A stretch of 32,019 bases of DNA, taken from contig JAAYGY010000062.1 of assembly GCA_012735575.1 (NCBI GenBank), positions 1 through 32,019 on the forward strand, given 5' to 3'. The translations under genes and the position numbers were made by a program. Of this stretch, positions 16,206-24,508 are shown one piece after another. The stretch comes from Clostridiales bacterium. GTDB lineage: Bacteria; Bacillota; Clostridia; Caldicoprobacterales; UBA3941. Each line of letters begins with the position of its first letter. Position 1 is the first letter of the stretch. The notes beneath the pieces are model-generated. The model was not told where the DNA came from, made no database searches, and saw only the letters and a list, made by a program, of their open reading frames with translations.

Positions 16206-17150
16206 CTACATATAATTGACCCATTTTTTCTGTCCCTTCCATTGTATTAAAGTTACTATAAATATTGCTATAAACAAGAACCAAGCCATAGATGCCGAGT
16301 AACCCATTTTATAGTATCTAAATCCACTTAGATAGATATAGTAGGCAATTACGGTGGTTGACGTACCAGGTCCGCCTTGTGTCATGATATTAATCTGTCC
16401 AAATACCTGGAAAGAACTAATTATATTGGTTATTAAAAGAAAAAATGTTGTTGGAGACAGCATTGGAATAGTGATCCGTATAAGTTTATGCCACCAGTTT
16501 GCACCGTCAATATCAGCAGATTCATATAGCTCTTTGGGTATTCCTTGTAACCCAGCCAAATAAATAACTGTATTATATCCTAATCCGCCCCATACTGACA
16601 TTATCATTACAGCCGGTAATGCCCATTTACTGCTAGCAATCCATTTAGGTGGGTCGCTAATACCTAAATCCATAAGAAACTGATTTATAGGGCCATATGA
16701 GGGATTGTAAAGTGCAAGCCATATAGCTGATATAGCTACCACATTTGATATATAAGGCATAAAAAACATTGTACGTATAGCATTTTTGCCATAAACCTTA
16801 TCATTTAATATGACTGCAGTTAACAGTGCAGCACATAAAGTTACAGGAATAGTACCAAGAGTATATATGACATTGTTTTTGATAGATGCCTTGAACCAAG
16901 TATCTTCAAACATAGATATGTAATTCTTCAGACCAACAAAATTCATTTCCTTAAAGCCCTTAAAAATATTCCATTCTGTAAAGGATACAAACAAAGAAAA
17001 CAAAACTGGTATTAATGTTAAAAATATAAATCCCAAGAGATTAGGTGTAATAAACAAATATCCAATTACATCATTTTTTACTTTGGACTTTTTTTTGTAT
17101 TTTATAGTTTTAGGAGTAGATTGTATAGCCATTTGCCCATTATGTCTCAA
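16206..17150 (-). CDS. Carbohydrate ABC transporter permease, MalF/UgpA type
   Basis: A 314-residue permease with six hydrophobic helices after a basic N terminus (KYKKKSKVKND). The EAA loop is ELYESADIDGANWWHKLIRI (about 230-250). I keep the TTG at 17150 as start because AGAAGGTG lies 7-8 bases before it; an ATG six codons later has no clear ribosome site. It follows the binding-protein gene across a 72-bp gap that holds a 17-bp hairpin, which may lower permease expression relative to the binding protein. Confidence 0.93.
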   Translation of the reverse strand: MRHNGQMAIQSTPKTIKYKKKSKVKNDVIGYLFITPNLLGFIFLTLIPVLFSLFVSFTEWNIFKGFKEMNFVGLKNYISMFEDTWFKASIKNNVIYTLGTIPVTLCAALLTAVILNDKVYGKNAIRTMFFMPYISNVVAISAIWLALYNPSYGPINQFLMDLGISDPPKWIASSKWALPAVMIMSVWGGLGYNTVIYLAGLQGIPKELYESADIDGANWWHKLIRITIPMLSPTTFFLLITNIISSFQVFGQINIMTQGGPGTSTTVIAYYIYLSGFRYYKMGYSASMAWFLFIAIFIVTLIQWKGQKKWVNYM

Positions 17151-17173
17151 TATAATTCACCTTCTTTTCAATC

Positions 17174-17211
17174 TCAGGAGGATAGTGTTTTAATAAACAC
17201 TATCCTCCTGA
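17174..17211 (-). other. Intercistronic 17-bp hairpin after the binding-protein gene
   Basis: TCAGGAGGATAGTGTTT (17174-17190) and its exact complement (17195-17211) enclose a 4-nt loop, 12 bp after the binding-protein stop. No U tract follows, so it is unlikely to be a full terminator. In sugar transporter operons such structures protect the binding-protein mRNA and reduce permease output; that role is inferred. Confidence 0.75.
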
Positions 17212-17222
17212 AAGATTTTATA

Positions 17223-18623
17223 CTATTGTGCATCTTTGATTGCTTTATCAGCTCTTTGTTTAAGGGATTGAACCATCTCTTCAACGGATTGCTCTCCCAG
17301 ATACATTTTATCTGACTCTTCTTTAATTATTTGATCAATTTCTGGAGCCGCAACAGTTTCAGTATCTAAAATATATTTTAAGTTTGGATCTAAAGCAACT
17401 CTTTTGAATGCTTCTACATCAAATAGTGCTTCAGCATTATCCCCTAAAAGACCCTCAGTTACCTCGTCTAAATCTACATCTTTCCACACTGGAACCTTAC
17501 CACCAGCTAATAAAAACTTTGAACCATCTGTTAACCAATACTTAATAAATTCCCATGCTGCTTCCTTATGTTCAGATTTGCTATTCATCATAATCCAATT
17601 ATTAAGGGTGCCAAGGTTATAGTACTCTTTACCTTTCTCCAATACAGGCAAAGGTGCAAATGTTGCGACCCAATCATGTGGATAGGATTCTGTATCCCTT
17701 ACATATCTTAGATGCCAAGGAGCTGAAAGCATCATTGCTACTTCTTCTGTCAAAAAGAGGTCTTGAGCATATGCCTCCATTTTTCTTGCCAATACTTCTG
17801 TATATGGGAAGGCACTTCCATCTTCATACATCATATCGTGATATAGCTGATAGCTTTGTGCAAAAATGGGATCATCGAAGTTAGACTCTTGTGCATCAGC
17901 TTTATACCAGTAATTATCACCAAGAACCATTCTGGGCAGGTCAAGATATCCATGAATTGCATATCTCTTCTTATCACCTGACTCATCAACTAACTTTTTA
18001 CAGATTTCTCTGTATTCATCGACTGTCCATTCAGTTGGTATATCAATTCCTAATTCATCAAAAATAGCTTTATTAAGCATGATATAGTAGGGCTCTTTTG
18101 CTGTAGGTATACTATAGTATTTGTTGTCGTATTTAAATACTCCCTCTTCTCCTATGTTCTCTTTAACAAAAGTATCTGCATCAAAGTTAGAAAGATCTTC
18201 AGCCATGCCGCCTTCTATTCGTTTTGTCATAATCGGAATAGAATAAGTAAAATATACGTCAATCTGTTCACCTGAAAGAAGAGCAGTATCTAGCTTCGTA
18301 TTTCCTGTCTCATCATTTACAAACCTTACATATTCTGCTACTATACCTTCATGTGTCTTGTTAAACTCTTCTACCAATGCACTGGGACCATTTTCTTCAG
18401 GTACACCACCCCAGATAATTATCTTTACTGGTTCATTACTATCTCCAGAATCTTGAGTATCCTTTGTATTCTGATTGGAATCGTTTTGGCTAGGTTGATT
18501 ATTTGCCTGGCCTTGGCTTTGAGATACTTCTGAAGAATTTTGATTACCAGAACAGGCCGTAAATGCACCTATTAATATTGCCAGACACATAATAATACTA
18601 AAGTACCTTAAAAACCCTTTCAT
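17223..18623 (-). CDS. Extracellular solute-binding lipoprotein, family 1 (sugar ABC transporter)
   Basis: A 466-residue lipoprotein. The ATG at 18623 (MKGFLRYFSIIMCLAIL) follows GGGAGGATTAGT; starts further up lack this. Lipobox FTAC puts the lipid-bearing Cys at 24. A Ser/Gln/Asn-rich linker (about 25-62) precedes the binding fold, which begins EPVKIIIWGGVPEENGPSAL. The later block NNWIMMNSKSEHKEAAWEFI is typical of family 1 sugar-binding proteins. It captures the transported glycan outside the membrane and hands it to the two permeases. A YesM/YesN pair lies directly upstream and a candidate promoter with a palindrome at the transcription start suggests separate regulation. Confidence 0.93.
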   Translation of the reverse strand: MKGFLRYFSIIMCLAILIGAFTACSGNQNSSEVSQSQGQANNQPSQNDSNQNTKDTQDSGDSNEPVKIIIWGGVPEENGPSALVEEFNKTHEGIVAEYVRFVNDETGNTKLDTALLSGEQIDVYFTYSIPIMTKRIEGGMAEDLSNFDADTFVKENIGEEGVFKYDNKYYSIPTAKEPYYIMLNKAIFDELGIDIPTEWTVDEYREICKKLVDESGDKKRYAIHGYLDLPRMVLGDNYWYKADAQESNFDDPIFAQSYQLYHDMMYEDGSAFPYTEVLARKMEAYAQDLFLTEEVAMMLSAPWHLRYVRDTESYPHDWVATFAPLPVLEKGKEYYNLGTLNNWIMMNSKSEHKEAAWEFIKYWLTDGSKFLLAGGKVPVWKDVDLDEVTEGLLGDNAEALFDVEAFKRVALDPNLKYILDTETVAAPEIDQIIKEESDKMYLGEQSVEEMVQSLKQRADKAIKDAQ

Positions 18624-18648
18624 ACTAATCCTCCCAAATATACATTTT

Positions 18649-18662
18649 AAGCATGCATGCTT
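18649..18662. promoter_or_regulatory. Palindrome at the binding-protein transcription start, candidate operator
   Basis: AAGCATGCATGCTT is a perfect 14-bp palindrome between the -10 box and the ribosome site of the binding-protein gene, at about +1 to +14. A bound protein there could block transcription. Confidence 0.4.
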
Positions 18663-18668
18663 GACTAG

Positions 18669-18697
18669 ATTATACACTTGAGTTTTCAGAATTTAAA
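18669..18697 (-). promoter_or_regulatory. Candidate promoter of the transporter-flavoprotein operon
   Basis: On the minus strand a perfect TATAAT (18669-18674) lies 17 bp after a weak -35 TTTAAA (18692-18697). A poor -35 suits a promoter that needs an activator such as the adjacent AraC-type response regulator. Confidence 0.5.
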
Positions 18698-18797
18698 TAA
18701 TATATCTTTATTAATGTTTTAATTATCTTTAGAAACTTTGAGGTGTTATAGCTTCTCATAATCATACTATAGGGATGCTTGTATTTTTTTTAGTTTT

Positions 18798-20432
18798 TTA
18801 TTCAATATTTTTAGCTGCTTTTTTATATTCTACTGGGCTTATTCCTACTATGTCTTTAAACACTTTACTAAAGTAACTTGAATTAGCATAACCTATATTA
18901 ATGGACACTTCATTTATATTCATATCTTCATATCTAAGTAGTTCCTTGGCTTTTTCTATTCTTGTTATATTAATAAACTCAGTTAAACTTAATCCTGTTT
19001 CTTTTTTAAATAAATGACTTAAATAGGACTCATTCATTCCAATATGACTTGCAACATGAGTTAGTTTTATTTCATGATTATAATTTTGCTTTATATATTG
19101 CACGGCCTTAGCAATTTCCTTGCCATACATATGCTGCTTTGTTTCTTTTAAGTATTTGAAAAAATCATCAATAAAAACTTGATACCAATCCATAATTTCA
19201 TTAAGTGTTTCAAATCTGCCTAAAATCTGATATGGATCCTCATTATTAATTTCATATACACTTGATCCATACATTTTAAGGATACTAGTAAATAAAGACA
19301 TTATATCACGGCATTCTGCTATAACTATCGACGGCAATACTCTGCCATTATTTATAATTTTATCGAAATACTCACTAATAACCGCAACAACACCCCCCTG
19401 TTCTCCTTTGTCTAAACAGGAGGTAAGTTTCTTAACCATTTTCTCATCAAAATACCATATCTCATTATATGGTAGGATATCTTCACTATAGGCTATTGTA
19501 CCAACACCTTGATAAAAGCTAAATCTACACGCTTGGCTAGCTTGTTGATACGAATCTCTAACTGCAAATAACCCATTAGATAGAGATCCAATACCTAGAG
19601 AAATCAAAGCATTAACATATAGCTTTATGTTGTCCAATAATTGATTACATATATGATCCAATTTTTCAAACTCATATATATCATTATCAAGGTCGCAATT
19701 TAATAAAATACAAAATTCTTCATTATCTATATAAAATGTATTTCCGTGACTATTATTTTTTTCTATAATATCATCGGATATACTGATAATAGAATTGTGA
19801 ATATGCTCCCTATGAATACTACCCTTTTTACCCTCTTTAGTATGTTTATGAATACGCATACAAATAACATTATAATCTTCATCTGGATTAAGCTTGAGGT
19901 TCAGTCTAAGATTTTTCCCTTGGGTTAACCATTGGCTTTTATTTAAATCTGATGATAGTAATAGCTCCCTAAACCAATTATTTCGTTTTAGGTAACCGTT
20001 ATGATTAACTTGTTTTTCAAGTCTTATAATTTGTCCCTGCTTTTCATTTTCTGTTTCTATTAATTGTTTTACATTCAGCATAACATTAACAATATCTTCA
20101 GGATTCATAGATAATTTAGGAACATAGTCTAGTGCACCTAAGAATTGCATTGCTTCCCTTACATATTCGAAATCTTGATAGCAACTCAACACAACTACTT
20201 TGGTTTCCGGCAATTCTTCCTTTAAAGCTCTTATTAACTCTAGTCCATCCATCTTTGGCATTCTAATATCTGTTAAAACTAAATCTGGTCTTAGCTCTCT
20301 TGCCATCTCTAAAGCCTGATCTCCATTTTCAGCATCTCCTACTATTTCAAAACCCAGCTCTTCCCAATTTATCATGGTTTTTATACCTACTCTAACCAAG
20401 AATTCATCATCCACAATTAATACCCTTATCAT
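18798..20432 (-). CDS. YesN-type response regulator with AraC-family DNA-binding domain
   Basis: A 544-residue regulator. The ATG at 20432 (MIRVLIVDDEFLVRVG) follows GGAGGTACTAGTC. The receiver domain (1-120) has acidic Asp8-Asp9, phospho-acceptor Asp55 in LVLTDIRMP, and a Lys in YVPK. A long middle region (about 130-430) is of the kind that links these two domains. The AraC double helix-turn-helix occupies about 440-540 (LTHVASHIGMNESYLSHLFK, IGYANSSYFSKVFKD). Its start overlaps the end of the histidine kinase gene by 26 bp, so translation is likely coupled. It most likely activates the transporter promoter just downstream when the kinase senses the sugar. Confidence 0.95.
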   Translation of the reverse strand: MIRVLIVDDEFLVRVGIKTMINWEELGFEIVGDAENGDQALEMARELRPDLVLTDIRMPKMDGLELIRALKEELPETKVVVLSCYQDFEYVREAMQFLGALDYVPKLSMNPEDIVNVMLNVKQLIETENEKQGQIIRLEKQVNHNGYLKRNNWFRELLLSSDLNKSQWLTQGKNLRLNLKLNPDEDYNVICMRIHKHTKEGKKGSIHREHIHNSIISISDDIIEKNNSHGNTFYIDNEEFCILLNCDLDNDIYEFEKLDHICNQLLDNIKLYVNALISLGIGSLSNGLFAVRDSYQQASQACRFSFYQGVGTIAYSEDILPYNEIWYFDEKMVKKLTSCLDKGEQGGVVAVISEYFDKIINNGRVLPSIVIAECRDIMSLFTSILKMYGSSVYEINNEDPYQILGRFETLNEIMDWYQVFIDDFFKYLKETKQHMYGKEIAKAVQYIKQNYNHEIKLTHVASHIGMNESYLSHLFKKETGLSLTEFINITRIEKAKELLRYEDMNINEVSINIGYANSSYFSKVFKDIVGISPVEYKKAAKNIE

Positions 20433-22200
20433 GACTAGTACCTCCTTCAACTATAGGTAATATCAATTTTACTAAAGTACCTTCTCCCTCATTGCTGGTT
20501 ATTCTTAAACCGTACTTGTTTCCGTAATTTAACCGAATCCTTTCATCTACATTTTTTATTCCTATATTACTAAATCTTCCTTTCATCTCATTATCAATCT
20601 TTAATAAGTTATTTAACTTGGATTCTGGAATGCCCTTACCATTATCCCCCACCTCAATAACTATGTTACCTTTTTCCTCCCTTGCTTTTATAGCGATCAA
20701 ACCTCTTTTTTCGATACCTTCAAAACCATGAATTATTGCATTTTCTACCAGAGGCTGTAAAATAAAACAAGGTATACGATAAGACAATATATTGTCCGGT
20801 ATTTCTATCTCCATACCAAATCGATCTCCATACCTAATTTTCTGCAACAACACATAATTGCTAACATATTTTACTTCCTGTTCCAAGGGTATCATTTCCT
20901 CGCTACTGTATAAACTTGTTTCCAACAAACTCCCTAAAGCTGAAATCATTTGACTAACATTGGTAACACCACTCATTGTTGCCATCCATTTGATACTATT
21001 TAATGTATTAAGCAAAAAATGGGGGTTTATCTGAGCTTGTAAAGCTTCTAACCTAGCCTGTTCTCGTTGACGATGGGCTTCCTCTAATTTATTTATTAAT
21101 GCATTCATTTCTTGCACCATAACATTAAAACTTTTTCCCAAACTAGCTACTTCATCATTTCCTTTGACATTAAATTGCACTGAAAAGTCTCCTCTAGGAA
21201 TTTCTTTCATTAGAAGACTTAACTTCTGTAATGGATTAGTTATACTCCATGATAGCAATGTGGATACTATAACTAGAATTATCATTAATAAAAGATTTAC
21301 AGCAATATTATACCAACGAAGTTCTTTTATTTCTTTCATCAAACTTTTATAAGGTGTCATCTGAACAATTTTCCAGTTAGTTTTAGATATTGTATAGTAA
21401 TTAATAACCCATTGCTCATCATTTATATAGTGTACTAATGAATCCCTACTGTTTACCAGATCTTTTTTTGAAAAAATATTATTAATAACTGTCTCATCGA
21501 ATGACAAATTATTAGATAGGATAATATTATTCTGCTCATTGATCAAAAGCATCTGTGTCCCGTTAATTTTATCGTCGCTTTTAAAAAGAGATGCTAATCT
21601 CATCTCAGGATACACACTTATGAGTACAATGCCTTTGCCGCGCCCTGCAACATCCTTTATAAGGCGAGCCATGGTAATATTATATTCATCCTCTCCTGTT
21701 AGGCTTAGATGTTCACCTGCCGGTGCCATCCACAGCATATAGCCATTCATACTAATTACCTGATCATACCATTCTCCTTCTATTATGTCTTCGTAGGTTT
21801 TTGTATATGGATAAGCAGATGCAGCATAAAAATCTCCATCAAAGCCAATTATAAAAATATCAGTATTATATGAATACAATGACCCATTTTGTATGTTAGT
21901 TAATTTGCTTTCTATTTTCCCCTTTTTTTCAATATACCATTTATATGGGCTCTCATATTCATCCTTTGATAGACAGTCGATTAGTTCCTCATCAAGGCAT
22001 ATCATATTCGATGCTGCAACCATGCTATCAATTACATTATCAATATTTTTCGCAATCTCTGCCAATGTTTGCTGAGTAGAGATATTAATTTTTGATTCAA
22101 GAATTTTCTCATTGCTCTTAAAAGTAAGTATGGGAACAAATAGCATGGGAATAATGACAAAACAAATAATAGAATATAGCATTTTTTGCCTAATTGTCAT
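20407..22200 (-). CDS. YesM-type sensor histidine kinase
   Basis: A 597-residue membrane kinase. Helix 1 is at about 8-28 and helix 2 at about 293-315, with a large outer sensor region (about 30-290) of Cache type between them. A HAMP linker follows (to about 370). The kinase core is of the His_kinase/YesM kind: QAQINPHFLLNTLNS with phospho-accepting His394, then LVENAIIHGFEG (N box), VGDNGKGIPESK (G1 box) and GIKNVDERIRLNYG. AGAAAGGTGAG precedes the ATG. It partners the response regulator and probably senses the sugar outside the cell or the loaded binding protein. Confidence 0.95.
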   Translation of the reverse strand: MTIRQKMLYSIICFVIIPMLFVPILTFKSNEKILESKINISTQQTLAEIAKNIDNVIDSMVAASNMICLDEELIDCLSKDEYESPYKWYIEKKGKIESKLTNIQNGSLYSYNTDIFIIGFDGDFYAASAYPYTKTYEDIIEGEWYDQVISMNGYMLWMAPAGEHLSLTGEDEYNITMARLIKDVAGRGKGIVLISVYPEMRLASLFKSDDKINGTQMLLINEQNNIILSNNLSFDETVINNIFSKKDLVNSRDSLVHYINDEQWVINYYTISKTNWKIVQMTPYKSLMKEIKELRWYNIAVNLLLMIILVIVSTLLSWSITNPLQKLSLLMKEIPRGDFSVQFNVKGNDEVASLGKSFNVMVQEMNALINKLEEAHRQREQARLEALQAQINPHFLLNTLNSIKWMATMSGVTNVSQMISALGSLLETSLYSSEEMIPLEQEVKYVSNYVLLQKIRYGDRFGMEIEIPDNILSYRIPCFILQPLVENAIIHGFEGIEKRGLIAIKAREEKGNIVIEVGDNGKGIPESKLNNLLKIDNEMKGRFSNIGIKNVDERIRLNYGNKYGLRITSNEGEGTLVKLILPIVEGGTSHDKGINCG

Positions 22201-22566
22201 ATGCCTTTTCTCACCTTTCTTCTATTATCTTTGATTATGCCTAACATTTATAGAAAACTCATGTATATACTTTGTTATACTTTGGGAATTCCGAACAGTA
22301 GTATAATCGATGTTATGAAATACCTAAAACCCATAATTCCTGGTATGATAACTGAAGAACCATACTTCCATATTTGCATCTAGTTATTACTAGCTTGGCA
22401 TTATACAGAAGAGGGAGTAAAAAGAATACTATACTTATCAATCCAATGCTTCCCACTAATTTTAACAGAAATATTGATACAAAGGAAGTAAATATACAAA
22501 ATATGACATATTATGATGTTTATCGACTTTTACATAAGGCTATTTAAATAATTATGTTCAAAAATA
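22201..22566. other. Gene-poor interval between histidine kinase and dehydrogenase genes
   Basis: No confident gene. A minus-strand open frame of 65 codons (22313-22510) lacks an ATG near its start but reads as two hydrophobic segments (for example SIGLISIVFFLLPLLYNA); it may be a decayed membrane-protein gene or chance in AT-rich DNA. The histidine kinase promoter should lie near 22210-22300, but I see no clear pair of boxes. A tandem repeat of ATACTTTG occurs near 22266-22283. Confidence 0.35.
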
Positions 22567-22595
22567 AATAAGGGAGCCATTTTGACTCCCTTATT
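22559..22595 (-). terminator. Terminator after the Gfo/Idh/MocA gene
   Basis: AATAAGGGAG pairs with CTCCCTTATT (22567-22576 with 22586-22595) around a 9-nt loop, followed on the minus strand by ATTTATTTTTG-like U-rich sequence. It ends transcripts from the dehydrogenase gene after the dps relic. Confidence 0.75.
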
Positions 22596-22643
22596 ATTAT
22601 TTATTTTCATTTATTATTTCAGTTACTGGTTTTCACACAAAAC

Positions 22644-22699
22644 ATCATATAATTCCTCGTGAACTCATGATTTTGAATAAATTGTAATCACTCAAGATT
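22644..22699 (-). pseudogene. Decayed fragment of a second dps gene
   Basis: Read on the minus strand this gives NLE*LQFIQNHEFT and, after a one-base deletion, ELYD. The intact Dps at 23902-24336 has NVEGLQFVKVHEFT followed by EQLYD at residues 27-45. DNA identity is about 80 percent over the 56 bases. It carries an in-frame TGA in place of the Gly30 codon and a frameshift, so it is not functional. It begins one base after the stop codon of the Gfo/Idh/MocA gene, which suggests a recombination joint there. Confidence 0.75.
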
Positions 22700-22700
22700 T

Positions 22701-23729
22701 TTATCCTTCCACCACTTCCACAGGCTGGCCGATTTCTGCTGATTCTTGTATGGCGATAATAGCCAAGGCTGATTTTTTGGCATCCTCCAGGCTTACCCTG
22801 AACTCTCGTCCGTCTATAAGTCTATCAATAAAGTCTCTTATACTTTCATAAGCAAAGCCTTTGCACCTGTCAAATACCGTATTGGATACTAAAATATCAG
22901 GAGTATGAGCCCTGTCCTCTGTTACCATATGGATAAGATTATGACTGGATGCATCTATACTTATCATTCCCTCTGTACACAGAATACTAAATTTAAAATC
23001 ATTGATATTGGTGTTTCCATTGGGAGTTATCCAGCCATTCTCCATATGGGCTATGCCACCATTTTTAAATTCAATTGTTGTAAGGAATATATCATCCGTA
23101 TCTACCCCTAATTCCTTTAACAGGCCACTTCTCTTGACACTGTAAACCCTTTTGACTTCATCATCAAACATCCATCTCAATGTATCAAGACTATGACTTC
23201 CCAGAAACCAGAGGATAGATGACTTATCCGACCATGAAAGCATATCCGTTGCCACCCATTTGATATCATTTAGCCTTATGTATGCCGTATAAGGTTTTCC
23301 CAGAATACCGGAAGCTATCTTTTGCTTTGCTGTGTTAAAGGGAGGATTCCAACGGTTGTGTAGATCCACCATGGCTCTTATACCATTACGCTCTACTGCC
23401 TCTACTATTTTGTATATATCCTCTTTGGTCGTTGCCAGAGGTTTTTCGATCAGAAGGTGTTTTCCCTTGTTGGCAAATTCAACTGCAATATCTGCATGCA
23501 AAAAATCGGGAGTAACAATTGCTACGGCATCACAATCACTTTTTTCAGCCATTTCCCTAAAATCTGTATAAACCTCTTTTATGTTGTATTTTTCTGCGAC
23601 TTGCCGTGCTCTCTCCTCCCTTATATCGCATATGGCTACCACCTCTGCAAATATATGCTCATTATAGATGGAGGCATGGGTTTCTCCCCACACTCCTGCA
23701 CCAACTATACCCATTTTTATCTTTTTCAT
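22701..23729 (-). CDS. Gfo/Idh/MocA family sugar dehydrogenase
   Basis: A 342-residue NAD(P)-dependent oxidoreductase of normal length. The ATG at 23729 (MKKIKMGIVGAGVWG) follows AAAGGGGAGTGG. Rossmann motif GAGVWG is at 10-15. EKPLATT carries the conserved Lys, and LGSHSLDTLRWM the His and Asp of the active site. The C-terminal sheet domain (about 125-342) binds the substrate. Known relatives oxidise a sugar or inositol hydroxyl; some make 3-keto-glycosides that are then cleaved by partner enzymes. It is a single-gene unit here, between the sensor kinase and dps, and its stop codon abuts a dps relic. Substrate unknown. Confidence 0.9.
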   Translation of the reverse strand: MKKIKMGIVGAGVWGETHASIYNEHIFAEVVAICDIREERARQVAEKYNIKEVYTDFREMAEKSDCDAVAIVTPDFLHADIAVEFANKGKHLLIEKPLATTKEDIYKIVEAVERNGIRAMVDLHNRWNPPFNTAKQKIASGILGKPYTAYIRLNDIKWVATDMLSWSDKSSILWFLGSHSLDTLRWMFDDEVKRVYSVKRSGLLKELGVDTDDIFLTTIEFKNGGIAHMENGWITPNGNTNINDFKFSILCTEGMISIDASSHNLIHMVTEDRAHTPDILVSNTVFDRCKGFAYESIRDFIDRLIDGREFRVSLEDAKKSALAIIAIQESAEIGQPVEVVEG

Positions 23730-23838
23730 AAACTTCCACTCCCCTTTCAAAATATGATTTTTTCTAATATTCTTGAATCCTATTGTAGAATCCTTCTATA
23801 GTTTACAAGAAATAGACAAAATAGCCTTTAATTATTCC

Positions 23839-23884
23839 AAAAAAAGCAGAATGCATGGCTCCTAAATATGGGAACCATGCATTC
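23839..23884 (-). terminator. Terminator of dps
   Basis: GAATGCATGG (23849-23858) pairs with CCATGCATTC (23875-23884), with more pairing inside (CTCC with GGGA). On the minus strand TGCTTTTTTT follows. It is 18 bp after the dps stop codon. Confidence 0.85.
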
Positions 23885-23901
23885 CAGATACAGACTGTTA
23901 G

Positions 23902-24336
23902 TTATGCAAGCATAGCATTTATAAACCAGATATTCTTGCTATAGCCAGCTACGTGATCTTCAAACTCCATTACTACCTCAAAATCGCCCTCTTCGTCTGC
24001 TTCATTTCTTATTTCAGTTGCAAGCTTTTTCATCTCATTTAAGTATTCCAGAACAAGTTCAAGGGATTCTCTGATGGTAAACTTATCCTTATCCAACTCT
24101 TTAATGGTGGCATTTTCTAGATAATCAGACATTTTTACTAAAGGTTTTTCACCTTTCATTTTAAGCAGCTCAGCTACAGCATCGAATTTTTCAAAGAAGT
24201 CATCATATAATTGTTCGGTGAACTCATGAACTTTGACAAACTGTAATCCCTCAACATTCCAGTGAATGTTATGCAAATTTAAATTTAATACTGCTAAATT
24301 TGATAAGTACTGATTCAATTTTGTGTAATCCTTCAT
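23902..24336 (-). CDS. dps: Dps-like DNA-protection ferritin
   Basis: A 144-residue protein of normal Dps length. The ATG at 24336 (MKDYTKLNQYL) follows GAGGAGTGGTAGTA. The signature IHWNVEGLQFVKVHE and then FDAVAE holds the inter-subunit ferroxidase residues His25, His37, Asp52 and Glu56. Dps forms 12-subunit shells that oxidise and store iron with peroxide, shielding DNA in stress. The Arg often found after AE is Leu here. It is a single-gene unit with its own terminator. I see no clear PerR box in the 160 bp upstream. A decayed fragment of a near relative lies 1.5 kb away. Confidence 0.93.
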   Translation of the reverse strand: MKDYTKLNQYLSNLAVLNLNLHNIHWNVEGLQFVKVHEFTEQLYDDFFEKFDAVAELLKMKGEKPLVKMSDYLENATIKELDKDKFTIRESLELVLEYLNEMKKLATEIRNEADEEGDFEVVMEFEDHVAGYSKNIWFINAMLA

Positions 24337-24464
24337 TACTACCACTCCTCTTACATATTGTTGTTTTTATATTGCTATTTGGTTAATTTATTAATACCCT
24401 AATTTGCTCTATTTAAACCAAATTCTTTATTTTTGTTGACCAAAAATACCAAACGACTTTATTT

Positions 24465-24504
24465 AAAAAAATTATGCCTGTTGATATAATTACCAGCAGG
24501 CATA
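24465..24504 (-). terminator. Terminator after the first GH95 gene
   Basis: TATGCCTG (24473-24480) pairs with CAGGCATA (24497-24504) around a 16-nt loop; ATTTTTTT-type sequence follows on the minus strand. It lies 5 bp after the GH95 stop codon. Confidence 0.75.
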
Positions 24505-24508
24505 TTTG

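Noticed and set aside
22688-22690. TGA in the dps relic as a sign of recoded UGA (Trp, Gly or selenocysteine)
   Set aside because: A frameshift follows within 40 bases and the fragment has no start or end; decay explains it. Genes in the window end normally with TGA-independent frames and no recoding signal is seen.
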